Virus record (IMG/VR): IMGVR_UViG_3300032291_001378
Coordinates: 1-48,715 of that record
Origin: a virus
Length of the DNA stretch: 48,715 bases
Reading direction: 5' to 3' (one strand)
Position 1 is the stretch's first letter, and each line of letters begins with the position of its first letter. Below are positions 18,360 through 27,233 of this stretch, one piece after another. Position numbers and translations under genes: made by a program. The notes beneath the pieces are model-generated. The model was not told the origin of the DNA, made no database searches, and worked only from the letters and a program-made list of their open reading frames with translations.

Positions 18360-21300
18360 TAAAAAGTTACTTTACCGTTAAATGTTAGTTTATCATCACT
18401 AGAGTTGTATCCTAAATACAAATTTTGTAGTCTAATTTTATCATCACTGCTTGGGGATGATTTTAAAACCAAACTATTTTTTCTGTCTTTTTTGTTTAAT
18501 TGATTCCAATCGTTAGGTAACCATTTACTAAATTTAGATTTATAATCCTTATATTCTTTAAACTTCGCCAATATTAATTTTCTTTCAAGTATCGCAGGTT
18601 CTCTATAATATTTATTCAAATCGGTTTCTATAAATTTTTTCCAATTGTTATCTGACGATAACACACCAACACATTTTGTTTCCAATTCTTTATAATTATT
18701 TGTCAAATCATATCCAAATATCAAATAAAACCTCATATCTGCAGTTACATTAAACGACCCCCCTAATAGTGTGTACGATTGGTCGTTATTATAATCATCG
18801 GTGATTATATTAATTTCCGAATAATATGTTATTATACTGTTTAAAGATTCTACTATCTTTGTCGAATCATTCAAAAGTCCGGTTATTGTTTCACCACTTT
18901 GTGCATCATAAATTTGAGGATTACCCCTCTTGTCTATATACCCATCTAATGATTGTAAAACATAATTAATCTTATCAATTGTTCTAACTATTTTTAATTG
19001 TGATGTACTTAAATCATTTGTTATTGTTGTAAGACCATTTAAAAAATCTGTCTTTTTATTGTTAACCAAATCTTTAAGTTGTTGTTTAAAAACATTTTGT
19101 TGTGATGTCGGGAATTTATATCCTGACAACATATTTGATAATATTGTTAAATTATTATCATCGATATCCGTAATAATGTCCGTAAACACTTGCGATACTT
19201 TATCAACGTATGATGATTTACCAAAAATATTAACAGTTTTTCCAGCGCCAAATTCATCCAACAAACCCGTTTTAAAATCCCTATCTTTCGTGTACAACTT
19301 AAGAAGAGCCGAATTATAATTTTCGGTTAATTCTTTTAATTTGTCATACATACCATTTTCAATTGGTTCAAAATTTGTAATTAAATCTTTAAACAATATT
19401 TCATAAGAATTATTAGCCGCGGTACCACTAGCGGTAAAATTACCGTCAATATCACCAATTAAAGTACCACCCTCATTTTGCAAATTAGTATTTGCATTTT
19501 TAATAGTATCACCCGTTGGTTCAGTTTTATCGATGAATTCTTTATTATATGCAGATATATCTGTAACTGTTGCCCTTTCATCATACATTTCGGTATTCGC
19601 AAAGAAATTAAATGATAACGCATTTTGCAATTCTTCAATAGGACCTTTTAAACTTTGACCTCCAATAAATTTAAAACTTATTGATACGCTCGCAATCATA
19701 GGTTGAACACCAATACCTTCAGGGTTTAAATCAAATTTATTATCCTCATATTGAAAATTAATACTATCAATGATAACTTTAGAATGATAAAAATCCCCGA
19801 TTCTTAAAACACACACCGGAGGTGCTCCAAACCCTGTATTTCTAGCATCCTTATCAATAAATGTTCCATCCGCCTTTTTAGTCGGTATTGTATCACCAGG
19901 TCTGGTACATTGTAATAAAAATGTCAACCTTTCATTTAAACCTTCGGGTGTCATTGAATGGAATGCAGGGTGGAAATATTTTAACTTTTCTCTTAGGGAA
20001 TCATAAACAAACGGATTGGTTTCTTTAACGAACTGAAAATAATCAGCCTCAGATAATAATTTTCTAATAACTTGTTTTGATATTGTACTTGTAGTGTCAG
20101 AATTTGTGTTAAATTGTGAATTCACTAAATTATTAACAACACCAGTTGTGTTATTAACAATATCATCGATATTTGTATTAACACCACCATTTGGATTTTT
20201 TAAATTGGGTAATGGTGTTTCAATGATGTCTTCGATGATTACCCTACGACAACCCACAGGACCAACATCATAGTTATTAGTTGTTTGGGCCCCACAGTTA
20301 TATCCTTGTGGTTCAATGATGTCATTACTACTTCCTTCTATTTTTTTAATAACAACCCTGTCTGAATTGTTTGTTAATAATTTTATGGTTTCCTCAATAC
20401 AAGTATTTCTATCAGATTTAACAGACGCACTCTCATTGTAAGACGTGTTTGATTTTATTCGTATCTGTATTGTAACATTATTATTACTTGATAACAGACT
20501 ATTAATACTGTTACACATTTCTTCCAATTTTGAATACGCACCACTTATTTGTGTTTGCAATGAAGATGTTATTGACGAATAAAAAACATTGTTTTGATAC
20601 ACAACAAGTGAGTTTGAATAATTTTCACCACCTCCTTGGTTATAATCAAAATAAAATTCAGAAGATTTATATGATGTTAATTGTGGGATATAGTTTTGCA
20701 ATCCGACATTTGAATTTGATTCCATACTTCCACCAGCACCATCCCCACCTTTGTTTAAATTATTATTTATAACATCTTTAATTTTCTCTTTATTGCTTGA
20801 ATTATTGATTGTGTTTTGTATTTGTGATAATTCAGTCAGTGAAAAATTATTATATCTTTTCGCCAATTCATAAATGTCAAATTTTGTTAATCCGGCAAAG
20901 AACGAATTTAAAACACCATCAGTTAATTCGTTTGAATTCGCATTTGCCAATACCCTATTAACAACCAAATTCATAACTGATGGATGGTCCACAATAATTT
21001 TAAAACTTAATGAACCCCCACGTTGTGTACCACGATAAGTATAAATCGCTTCGGGTCTCCCTAAAAACTCATTTCCTTCCCAATTAACCGTATTGTTTTC
21101 ACTAAACGTAACATCATATGGTGGGAACCACATTATTCGACCCCCATTCGGTCCTTTTTCAGATTCAGGTAAATCACTGTATCTCAACCCAGGTCTTCGT
21201 GATGTTCTCCACGCCAAGTTTTCCAAAGATAACATATATTTCTTAACCTGACCGCCAACGATAGTTGTCGAATCGGGTCCCGAAGTTGGGTAAATATTTA

Positions 21301-22993
21301 AATTATATGTTTTGTCCAAAATAGAGTAAGGGTTTTTCCTAATATTACCATCTGTCTTTTGTAAATTTAAATTAGTATAAAATGGTATATCTTTGGCAAA
21401 AACACGACCATATTCTTCCCCTTTAAATATTCCATTATTATCCACATATCTAATAACCCTCGAGCCCTTAGTAATTTCACGGTACCCATCGTTAAATACT
21501 TTAGACGTTTGGTCAATAGCGTTTCCGACGTGTTGTAATCTTTTACCACCATTTGGTTGTGAATTTATAATTCTTTGCGTATCGTCTAATATTGACCCTT
21601 TTTTTAAGACATAATCAGTTGATTCTGTTTTGGTATATTGTGATGATATTGTTGGATAATTAACATTTTGACCTTTCGGGTCACCACCTTTACCAACATT
21701 AAAACCAGCGTTTCCTTTATATTTTGGAGATACCCATGTGAATCCACCTTGTAATCCACCACCATCAGTTGTGTCAACACTTCCTAGTCCAAATTGGAAT
21801 TTGGTTTCGTTTTCATATAAATCACCTAAGACACCATTACCATACACCGAAGTTTGAGACTCAACACCGAACTCATCAACCGGTACTTGACCTGATGGAG
21901 ATACTATGTCTAAAGGTTCTGACGTTCTACTACCTATATAATAATTTGGTTTAGGGGCTCTTAGATTTAAAGAACCGACAAAATTTGCTCGATAGTCAGG
22001 TGTAAATTTATTTAAATCTAATAATCCAAATAATGCTCGTCGTGTTCCACCACCTGTGTTTGCCAAAAAAATATCCGAAGAAGATTTTCTTTCAGGTAAA
22101 ACATTTGGAAACCCAAATAACCCTGCAACCGCGTTGACTGTCTGATTTATTAAATTTTTAGGTTTTACTTGGTTAAAATAATCGCCAGGTATTGTCGAAT
22201 ATGGTGAATAAATACCAGAAATTCTTGAAACTAAATCATATGTTTTACCAACAATTCCATCTGTAACAGTTACATTCCAATCAGGCTCTATCAAACTCGC
22301 GTTACCTGTCGCAATTTTTAGACCAGTGTAGGGGTCGTTAATTGCCTGCAATGCATTTGCACGTCCAACAGTTTCTTGATATATTTCAAGGGCAATCGAT
22401 TCTTCAAATAATCTTTTTAGATTAGTAGCACTGATTTGAGCCAATGCTGAATCTTGCGATAATGAACCGTCAGAACCAACCGGATTTGTATTTAATAAAA
22501 TTTCACCCGAATTATATGATGATGGTACAAATGTAAAATACTCATCCCTAATCGCTGTTTGTCGAATATTAACATTTAATTGACTTGCAGAATCCGACCA
22601 CCCGTTTTGTGGTCCATATTGATTTAAAACCAATAGCTCTTTTTGTGTTTGATATGATTCTGCCAACTTTTTAGTCTCATCGGTATTGTATTCAAACTCA
22701 CCTTGATTTGGTTGTCCCTGAACAACAAATACGTTATATGGTTTACCGAAACCATTATCAGGACCATATTGGTTAATCGTATTTAATTTAATTTTTTCAA
22801 GTACCCCCGATTCAGATAAATCAATCTGATTTACCAATGGAATATCAATCCATTCAGTTTCTTTGGTACCAACATCCGCCTTACTGATTTGCGGAGAACT
22901 CGAATCCTTAACATAATAAGGCTCCAAGTTAGATGTCATTAATTTTTTTCTAAATTGTTCTGTTGCCGAAAACGAAAGTGGACTTGTTGCCAT
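18359..22993 (-). CDS. Large baseplate/tail-tube initiator-like structural protein (1544 residues)
   Basis: A large virion protein. Around residues 614-660 it has RIMWFPPYDVTFSENNTVNW and a GRPEAIYTYRGTQRGGSLSF block, and around residues 1050-1130 it has FGAPPVCVLRIGDFYHSKVI and DLNPEGIGVQPMIASVSISF. Both resemble the tube-like folds of gp48/gp54 baseplate-tube junction proteins. Between them, residues about 816-890 (VTIQIRIKSNTSYNESASVK then SDRNTCIEETIKLL) weakly resemble an OmpA-type peptidoglycan-binding domain. The N-terminal 300 residues contain two NQYGP-N-G segments. Size is several times T4 gp48 or gp54, so it may combine both. A TATTTAT motif lies 17 bases before the ATG. Confidence 0.7.
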   Translation of the reverse strand: MATSPLSFSATEQFRKKLMTSNLEPYYVKDSSSPQISKADVGTKETEWIDIPLVNQIDLSESGVLEKIKLNTINQYGPDNGFGKPYNVFVVQGQPNQGEFEYNTDETKKLAESYQTQKELLVLNQYGPQNGWSDSASQLNVNIRQTAIRDEYFTFVPSSYNSGEILLNTNPVGSDGSLSQDSALAQISATNLKRLFEESIALEIYQETVGRANALQAINDPYTGLKIATGNASLIEPDWNVTVTDGIVGKTYDLVSRISGIYSPYSTIPGDYFNQVKPKNLINQTVNAVAGLFGFPNVLPERKSSSDIFLANTGGGTRRALFGLLDLNKFTPDYRANFVGSLNLRAPKPNYYIGSRTSEPLDIVSPSGQVPVDEFGVESQTSVYGNGVLGDLYENETKFQFGLGSVDTTDGGGLQGGFTWVSPKYKGNAGFNVGKGGDPKGQNVNYPTISSQYTKTESTDYVLKKGSILDDTQRIINSQPNGGKRLQHVGNAIDQTSKVFNDGYREITKGSRVIRYVDNNGIFKGEEYGRVFAKDIPFYTNLNLQKTDGNIRKNPYSILDKTYNLNIYPTSGPDSTTIVGGQVKKYMLSLENLAWRTSRRPGLRYSDLPESEKGPNGGRIMWFPPYDVTFSENNTVNWEGNEFLGRPEAIYTYRGTQRGGSLSFKIIVDHPSVMNLVVNRVLANANSNELTDGVLNSFFAGLTKFDIYELAKRYNNFSLTELSQIQNTINNSSNKEKIKDVINNNLNKGGDGAGGSMESNSNVGLQNYIPQLTSYKSSEFYFDYNQGGGENYSNSLVVYQNNVFYSSITSSLQTQISGAYSKLEEMCNSINSLLSSNNNVTIQIRIKSNTSYNESASVKSDRNTCIEETIKLLTNNSDRVVIKKIEGSSNDIIEPQGYNCGAQTTNNYDVGPVGCRRVIIEDIIETPLPNLKNPNGGVNTNIDDIVNNTTGVVNNLVNSQFNTNSDTTSTISKQVIRKLLSEADYFQFVKETNPFVYDSLREKLKYFHPAFHSMTPEGLNERLTFLLQCTRPGDTIPTKKADGTFIDKDARNTGFGAPPVCVLRIGDFYHSKVIIDSINFQYEDNKFDLNPEGIGVQPMIASVSISFKFIGGQSLKGPIEELQNALSFNFFANTEMYDERATVTDISAYNKEFIDKTEPTGDTIKNANTNLQNEGGTLIGDIDGNFTASGTAANNSYEILFKDLITNFEPIENGMYDKLKELTENYNSALLKLYTKDRDFKTGLLDEFGAGKTVNIFGKSSYVDKVSQVFTDIITDIDDNNLTILSNMLSGYKFPTSQQNVFKQQLKDLVNNKKTDFLNGLTTITNDLSTSQLKIVRTIDKINYVLQSLDGYIDKRGNPQIYDAQSGETITGLLNDSTKIVESLNSIITYYSEINIITDDYNNDQSYTLLGGSFNVTADMRFYLIFGYDLTNNYKELETKCVGVLSSDNNWKKFIETDLNKYYREPAILERKLILAKFKEYKDYKSKFSKWLPNDWNQLNKKDRKNSLVLKSSPSSDDKIRLQNLYLGYNSSDDKLTFNGKVTF

Positions 22994-23010
22994 TGATTAT
23001 CTATTTCTAT

Positions 23011-23017
23011 ATAAATA
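23011..23017 (-). promoter_or_regulatory. Candidate late promoter motif TATTTAT before 1544-residue gene
   Basis: CTATTTATATAG on the coding strand, 17 bases before the ATG, in the short gap after the tape-measure gene. Confidence 0.42.
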
Positions 23018-23034
23018 GATTGGTTCTTCTTTTT

Positions 23035-24660
23035 TTATTTGGTTGTGTAGGGTTGACCTAATCCACCACGCTTATCCAATTCGGATTTAACACTATCCAC
23101 AACTTTTTCTTCCACAACCTTAGTGATTAATCTACCCAATTCTGATTGTACAACGCTACTCAAATTAAAAGAATTTCCCAATTCTATTTTTATCGGAGTT
23201 GATGATTCTATTTGAACTTTTGATGCTTGTGCCGTTGGTCCTTTTAATTGTTTAGATAATAATTCGACATTATCACTTAGTCGTGATATTGGATTTGATA
23301 ATATATTTAAAGCTTCCCCACCACCCTTTTCAATAACCCCCCGAGCACCACTTTGGATATTAGTTATTATACTGGCAGCGGTTTCAAGAGACTTTGAAAA
23401 ATCGCCGGTATTTAATACCGTTAGAGCCAAAGTTTCCTTAAGTAAATTCATTTCAAGCGTTACACTTTCCGTTGCTGATAAATTCCTTTGTAAGGACTTA
23501 ACATTTTCATCAGTACTATTCGATAATTCACTTCCCGAACCTTGTATGGTGGCTAAAACTTTTTTAACTTCATCAGCATTTACTTTATCTATTCTATCAC
23601 CCTTAATTGTTATCTCACCACCCTTACCGATTTCGGCAAAATTTGCCAAAACTCTTTTCTGTTCTTCGTCGAGACCCGTAAAGGCCGTATTTAGATTTAA
23701 TTCGGATAATACTTTTTCTTGTTTTGCCAATCTTAATGCAGCTTCTTCAATTGCCTTAGAATCTAAACCAATTTTGTTCACCGCTCTTAATCTTAATCTT
23801 TCATTTGCACTTATTTCAAATTGACCCGATTCTTTGTTAAATGTTGCCAATCCTCTTGTTGCGTTAATGATTTGGTCATTAAGACCTGACAAATCATTTT
23901 GAGCCATATATAATAATTGTGCACCATCACCTAATTGACCAAATGAACCTCCTATTGTTTGTAATTGAGCGGCAAACTCATATGCCCTTTCAGGACTATC
24001 CATAATTTGGTCCGCCAATCCTTGTGCAACATCCAAAGTATTACCTAACACTTGTGATTTGGCAATCATTTCTGATAAATCTTTTATTCCATTCGGAAAT
24101 CCAAATTTATTTATAAGTTGTAACTTATCACCGACAGAACCCAAAAACTGACCAACGTTTAACCCATAACTTTTAGCCTGATTAACAAGTTCAATTTGTT
24201 GTTCTGTTGAGCGTCGAAACCCACCTCCAACGGTGTCAAAAAATTTGGCAAACGTTTCTATGGTTTTCGAATCAACACCAACCCGTTGTAATGCAAAGGC
24301 ATTTTCATAAAATTGTTGTGATAAAAAAACAGTCCTACCCAATGTGTCCTGCACTTTTTCAAATGTAGTTAATACTGAGTTCATATCACCACCCATTTTA
24401 ACAACATTAACCGAAGCTCTACCGAGCTCATTTTCCATTGATTTTGCAAATACAGCACCTTGACCTAGACTTCTTGAAGAAGATATTAGTTTGGTTTCAA
24501 AAATAGAAACTCTATCAACGTTATCCTTGATATTAGCAGATAGAGTACCTGCAACACCTTTCATTTCATTAAAAGATTTAACAGCATTTTCTAATTGACT
24601 TGCCAACCCACCAGCTGCATTTGCTGCATCCTGCACGGTATTATTATCTTGCATCATCAT
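23035..24660 (-). CDS. Tail tape-measure-like protein (T4 gp29 analogue)
   Basis: A 541-residue, mostly helical protein, similar in length to T4 gp29 (590). Sequence such as ASQLENAVKSFNEMKGVAGT, ELGRASVNVVKMGGDMNSVL and SPERAYEFAAQLQTIGGSFG has the alternating Ala/Gly/Ser-rich helical character of tape-measure proteins, which set tail length and fill the tube. Gene order supports this: it directly follows the gp26-like/overlapping chaperone-like pair and precedes the tube/baseplate gene. The start is one of three consecutive ATGs (24660, 24657, 24654); a TATTTAT motif lies 4 to 10 bases upstream depending on which is used. Confidence 0.75.
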   Translation of the reverse strand: MMMQDNNTVQDAANAAGGLASQLENAVKSFNEMKGVAGTLSANIKDNVDRVSIFETKLISSSRSLGQGAVFAKSMENELGRASVNVVKMGGDMNSVLTTFEKVQDTLGRTVFLSQQFYENAFALQRVGVDSKTIETFAKFFDTVGGGFRRSTEQQIELVNQAKSYGLNVGQFLGSVGDKLQLINKFGFPNGIKDLSEMIAKSQVLGNTLDVAQGLADQIMDSPERAYEFAAQLQTIGGSFGQLGDGAQLLYMAQNDLSGLNDQIINATRGLATFNKESGQFEISANERLRLRAVNKIGLDSKAIEEAALRLAKQEKVLSELNLNTAFTGLDEEQKRVLANFAEIGKGGEITIKGDRIDKVNADEVKKVLATIQGSGSELSNSTDENVKSLQRNLSATESVTLEMNLLKETLALTVLNTGDFSKSLETAASIITNIQSGARGVIEKGGGEALNILSNPISRLSDNVELLSKQLKGPTAQASKVQIESSTPIKIELGNSFNLSSVVQSELGRLITKVVEEKVVDSVKSELDKRGGLGQPYTTK

Positions 24661-24664
24661 AACA

Positions 24665-24671
24665 ATAAATA
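24665..24671 (-). promoter_or_regulatory. Candidate late promoter motif TATTTAT before tape-measure gene
   Basis: AAGTATTTATTGTT directly before the triple ATG on the coding strand. It lies in the 16-base gap before the 68-residue chaperone-like gene's stop. Confidence 0.42.
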
Positions 24672-24676
24672 CTTAA

Positions 24677-24883
24677 TTATTGTTTTTCATTAACCTCACG
24701 AATCTGGTCAAAAGATTCAATAACTTTCCCTAAGAAATATTTTCTTTCATAGGTCGGCATAATCATCAAATCTGAATAATTAAAACCTTGTTTTACAAGA
24801 TAAAATATTTCATCTAACAATACTTTTTTATAAACTGAAGAAAGGACGAAAAAATTCCACCCCAAAATTGACATTAATGTCAA
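24677..24883 (-). CDS. Overlapping small tail-assembly protein (gp51-like or chaperone second frame)
   Basis: A 68-residue frame that begins inside the gp26-like gene and overlaps it by 56 bases, one base forward in frame. The recognisable portion is helical: VYKKVLLDEIFYLVKQGFNY then MIMPTYERKYFLGKVIESF. That resembles the second-frame part of tail-assembly chaperones placed just before tape-measure genes. A TTG start at 24883 has an AGGAG six bases upstream, though these genes otherwise lack such sites; an internal ATG is at 24874. Alternatively it is reached by ribosomal frameshifting at TTTTTTC (24853-24847), giving ...GVEFF-VLSSVYKK. Which route is used cannot be told from the sequence. 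Confidence 0.65.
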   Translation of the reverse strand: MTLMSILGWNFFVLSSVYKKVLLDEIFYLVKQGFNYSDLMIMPTYERKYFLGKVIESFDQIREVNEKQ

Positions 24884-25586
24884 TCATTTCTCCTGACGGG
24901 GTTTGTACTTTTTTCATTAAATCTAACCTTGGTTCAACATCCTTTAAAAACTTCCTAATATATTTTGAATCTGATATAACCATTCGATTAATATACTCAC
25001 TAATTTTTAATCTGTCCTCAAGACCATTTATCGCTACAATATGTTTATCCAATTTATTGGTAATAATTGGCGCAGTAATCCCTTTTGGGTATAGTGACAT
25101 TTCTTTATCAAAATTTAATTCTTCACCATAAGTCATCAATCTCAAAGTAACCTCATCACCTGTTGCCGGTAATTCAGTTGTGTATAACCCCTGTTCATTT
25201 GGGTAAACATCGATTTTTTTAATATTTAATTCCGATAAGTCGATATTTGCTGTAAATCGTTCACCAGTTTTAGGGTCAAATGTTGATACTTCATATTTTG
25301 GACCAAACGCTGTGTTTCGAAGAAACAATAAAACCGCCTCAACGTCACCAGATAACATATCATCAATCTTCATGTCAGGTTCAAATATTTTAGACCTTAA
25401 TAATTGTGTAATAATATTATTATTATCCATATTATTGGACATCAGCAAATTTTCATCCTGAGCCGTTAAATATCCAACTTTAATTGTCTTTTTTTTGTTT
25501 TTATATAAAAACCCCTGTGATGGTAATGGTACTACATCGTGTGGTAGATTAAAATTATTTTGTCCGTAATCTTGTATATGATTCAT
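24828..25586 (-). CDS. Baseplate hub/tail assembly protein gp26-like (T4_baseplate family)
   Basis: A 252-residue protein with the family opening DVVPLPSQGFLYKNKKKTIK followed by VGYLTAQDENLLMSNN, then LLRSKIFEPDMKIDDMLSGD and FLRNTAFGPKYEV. This matches the T4 gp26 family; T4 gp26 has 208 residues and participates in hub assembly. Many relatives in T4-like phages are annotated as tail-assembly chaperones. Its last 56 bases are overlapped by the next gene in another frame, and the tape measure follows. A near-match motif TATTTAG lies 6 bases before the ATG. Confidence 0.8.
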   Translation of the reverse strand: MNHIQDYGQNNFNLPHDVVPLPSQGFLYKNKKKTIKVGYLTAQDENLLMSNNMDNNNIITQLLRSKIFEPDMKIDDMLSGDVEAVLLFLRNTAFGPKYEVSTFDPKTGERFTANIDLSELNIKKIDVYPNEQGLYTTELPATGDEVTLRLMTYGEELNFDKEMSLYPKGITAPIITNKLDKHIVAINGLEDRLKISEYINRMVISDSKYIRKFLKDVEPRLDLMKKVQTPSGEMIDINVNFGVEFFRPFFSL

Positions 25587-25592
25587 ATTATT

Positions 25593-25599
25593 CTAAATA
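25593..25599 (-). promoter_or_regulatory. Variant late promoter motif TATTTAG before gp26-like gene
   Basis: AGTATATTTAGAATAAT before the ATG on the coding strand, one base off the TATTTAT motif, in the 15-base gap after the endonuclease gene. Confidence 0.3.
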
Positions 25600-25601
25600 T
25601 A

Positions 25602-27182
25602 CTATTGATTTTTATTTTGTAAATTATACTCCCATCTGATATTACCACAATCATATATACGATAAATCTTTCGATTAAACATTATTTCTTTTTCAGTACT
25701 ATTTGGGTCAAACCCATCTTTAACTAACTTAGATTTTCGATAGTGAAACCTATGTCTTCTAACATCGCCAACAACATACCAATAATTTGGTCTAGATGTG
25801 GATATCTTTGTAAAATTATTTTTTTCATACAAATTACCATCAAATAATCGTATATCTGAATATGAAACTATTTTAGTCGGATTGTGTTCTTCGTTAAATT
25901 TTTTCATCATTTTACTAAAAACACCAATAACGCTCATATTTTTCTTATTACAGAATCGATTTAATTCCCATTCATCCTTTTTACCACCCATTAAAATTCG
26001 ACCCTTTGAAAAGGTTATAAGTGAAACCATTTCGTTATTATAGAACGCACCTATTCTAACTGATGATTTAACAGAACCTTGTATGTGGTTTTGATTTAAA
26101 AAATTGTCGCTTTCAATTGATGAAACATATCGTAACTCACATTTTCTACCGTAAATTTTTTCCCTTCTAAACCCAAGTCTGTTTAATAAAATTGATTTAA
26201 CAATGTCTTTTTTATATAACCATTCATCCTCAAAAATGTGTATCAGACTTATATTATTTTGATTACAAATATTTGTTTTACTTAAATGAAATGTATTTGA
26301 CTTATGTAATTCATTATGCCACCACAATCCGTTAAATTCTATACCAATTTTATCATCAACCAATATATCAATCTCAACTCCACCGACTTTAACTCTTTGT
26401 TTGACATTATTAGTATATTCGGATAAAAAATTAAATATTTCATCTTCAGATTTACTTTTGTTTGATTGTCCCAAAGGATTACATATTAAACAAACATCAT
26501 GGTTTGATTTATATCTCTCATACATTAATTGTTTATGTATATTTGATGTGTTACCACATTTTTTACATTTAACATTAACATACTCTTTTGTGATGTTTAT
26601 AATATCGTAACGACTATATAACTCCCGATATTTTTTATCAATATGTTCCTTGAAAAAATCACTCTTGGATACATTATCACAACCGTATTTAATTAAATTC
26701 GTAGATTTTTGCTTATCAATATTGTTATAATGTTGGTCACCATATTTATTTAATCTTGTCAATTTACTCTTTTCGATGTTAATATAATTTTCATCACCAT
26801 ATCTATCTTTTTTAGTCTTCTTAACTTTCTGAATAAAGTCTTTGTCTTGTGGATAATAATCCACGCCATATTTAATGTTATTGGCAGCCTTAATCCTATT
26901 AATCATTTCATCCTTATTTTTATTAAAACATTGAATTGAACAAAACTCACCATAAGGATTGTCCAGTCTGTTTCTAAACTTAACATTATTGTCACAATTC
27001 AAACATTTTGGTCGTTTTTTAATATTCAAATAGAAAAATATAATTTTTTCTTTGAATGGAATGTCAATATTTTCAGAATGTTTAATTATCTTATAATAAA
27101 GCTCAGGGTAATTTGTTGACAACCATTTTTCATTTGTCTTATATCCCGATTTATTATTTTCCCTAAAAAAAGAAAAGTCCAT
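25602..27182 (-). CDS. Homing endonuclease-like protein (zinc fingers, DUF723-like repeats, Vsr-like nuclease)
   Basis: A 526-residue free-standing endonuclease, probably a mobile gene in the tail block. Residues 60-85 carry a four-cysteine zinc site (C60, C63, C81, C85). Residues 102-180 hold four repeats with a K/R-Y-G core (IKYGVDYY, DRYGDENY, NKYGDQHY, IKYGCDN), resembling DUF723-type DNA-binding repeats. A second zinc site is C206, C209, C231, C234. Residues 245-330 form a PD-(D/E)XK, Vsr-like nuclease: SEDEIFNFL, VEIDILVDDKIGIEFNGLWW then H289, and IHIFEDEW. The C-terminal 190 residues are a further domain common in such phage proteins. It interrupts the tube-chaperone gene order, as homing genes do. 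Its start codon is buried in a hairpin. Confidence 0.82.
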   Translation of the reverse strand: MDFSFFRENNKSGYKTNEKWLSTNYPELYYKIIKHSENIDIPFKEKIIFFYLNIKKRPKCLNCDNNVKFRNRLDNPYGEFCSIQCFNKNKDEMINRIKAANNIKYGVDYYPQDKDFIQKVKKTKKDRYGDENYINIEKSKLTRLNKYGDQHYNNIDKQKSTNLIKYGCDNVSKSDFFKEHIDKKYRELYSRYDIINITKEYVNVKCKKCGNTSNIHKQLMYERYKSNHDVCLICNPLGQSNKSKSEDEIFNFLSEYTNNVKQRVKVGGVEIDILVDDKIGIEFNGLWWHNELHKSNTFHLSKTNICNQNNISLIHIFEDEWLYKKDIVKSILLNRLGFRREKIYGRKCELRYVSSIESDNFLNQNHIQGSVKSSVRIGAFYNNEMVSLITFSKGRILMGGKKDEWELNRFCNKKNMSVIGVFSKMMKKFNEEHNPTKIVSYSDIRLFDGNLYEKNNFTKISTSRPNYWYVVGDVRRHRFHYRKSKLVKDGFDPNSTEKEIMFNRKIYRIYDCGNIRWEYNLQNKNQ

Positions 27183-27209
27183 ATAAATAAATATATGAAC
27201 TTTTCTTTT
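27168..27209 (-). promoter_or_regulatory. Long hairpin over the endonuclease start codon (terminator / translational block)
   Basis: On the minus strand an 18-base arm, AAAAGAAAAGTTCATATA, pairs along its full length with TATATGGACTTTTCTTTT (one G-U pair) around a 6-base loop. The second arm contains the endonuclease ATG (27182-27180) and its first five codons, and is followed by further Ts. The same structure could terminate tail-tube transcription. The C-A mismatch on the other strand shows the structure favours the minus-strand RNA. A TATTTAT motif occupies the loop region. Confidence 0.75.
27183..27193 (-). promoter_or_regulatory. Two overlapping TATTTAT motifs in the endonuclease hairpin loop
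   Basis: Coding strand reads TATTTATTTAT, two overlapping copies (27187-27193 and 27183-27189), immediately before the endonuclease ATG. Transcription starting here would lack the upstream arm of the hairpin and so leave the start codon free. Confidence 0.45.
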
Positions 27210-27233
27210 GGTTGTAAAGGGTGTTGAGCTAAC

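Noticed and set aside
24884-24896. AGGAG as evidence that this phage uses Shine-Dalgarno sites
   Set aside because: It lies within coding sequence (GGA GAA ATG of the gp26-like gene), and the other starts I checked lack such a site, so it cannot be generalised.
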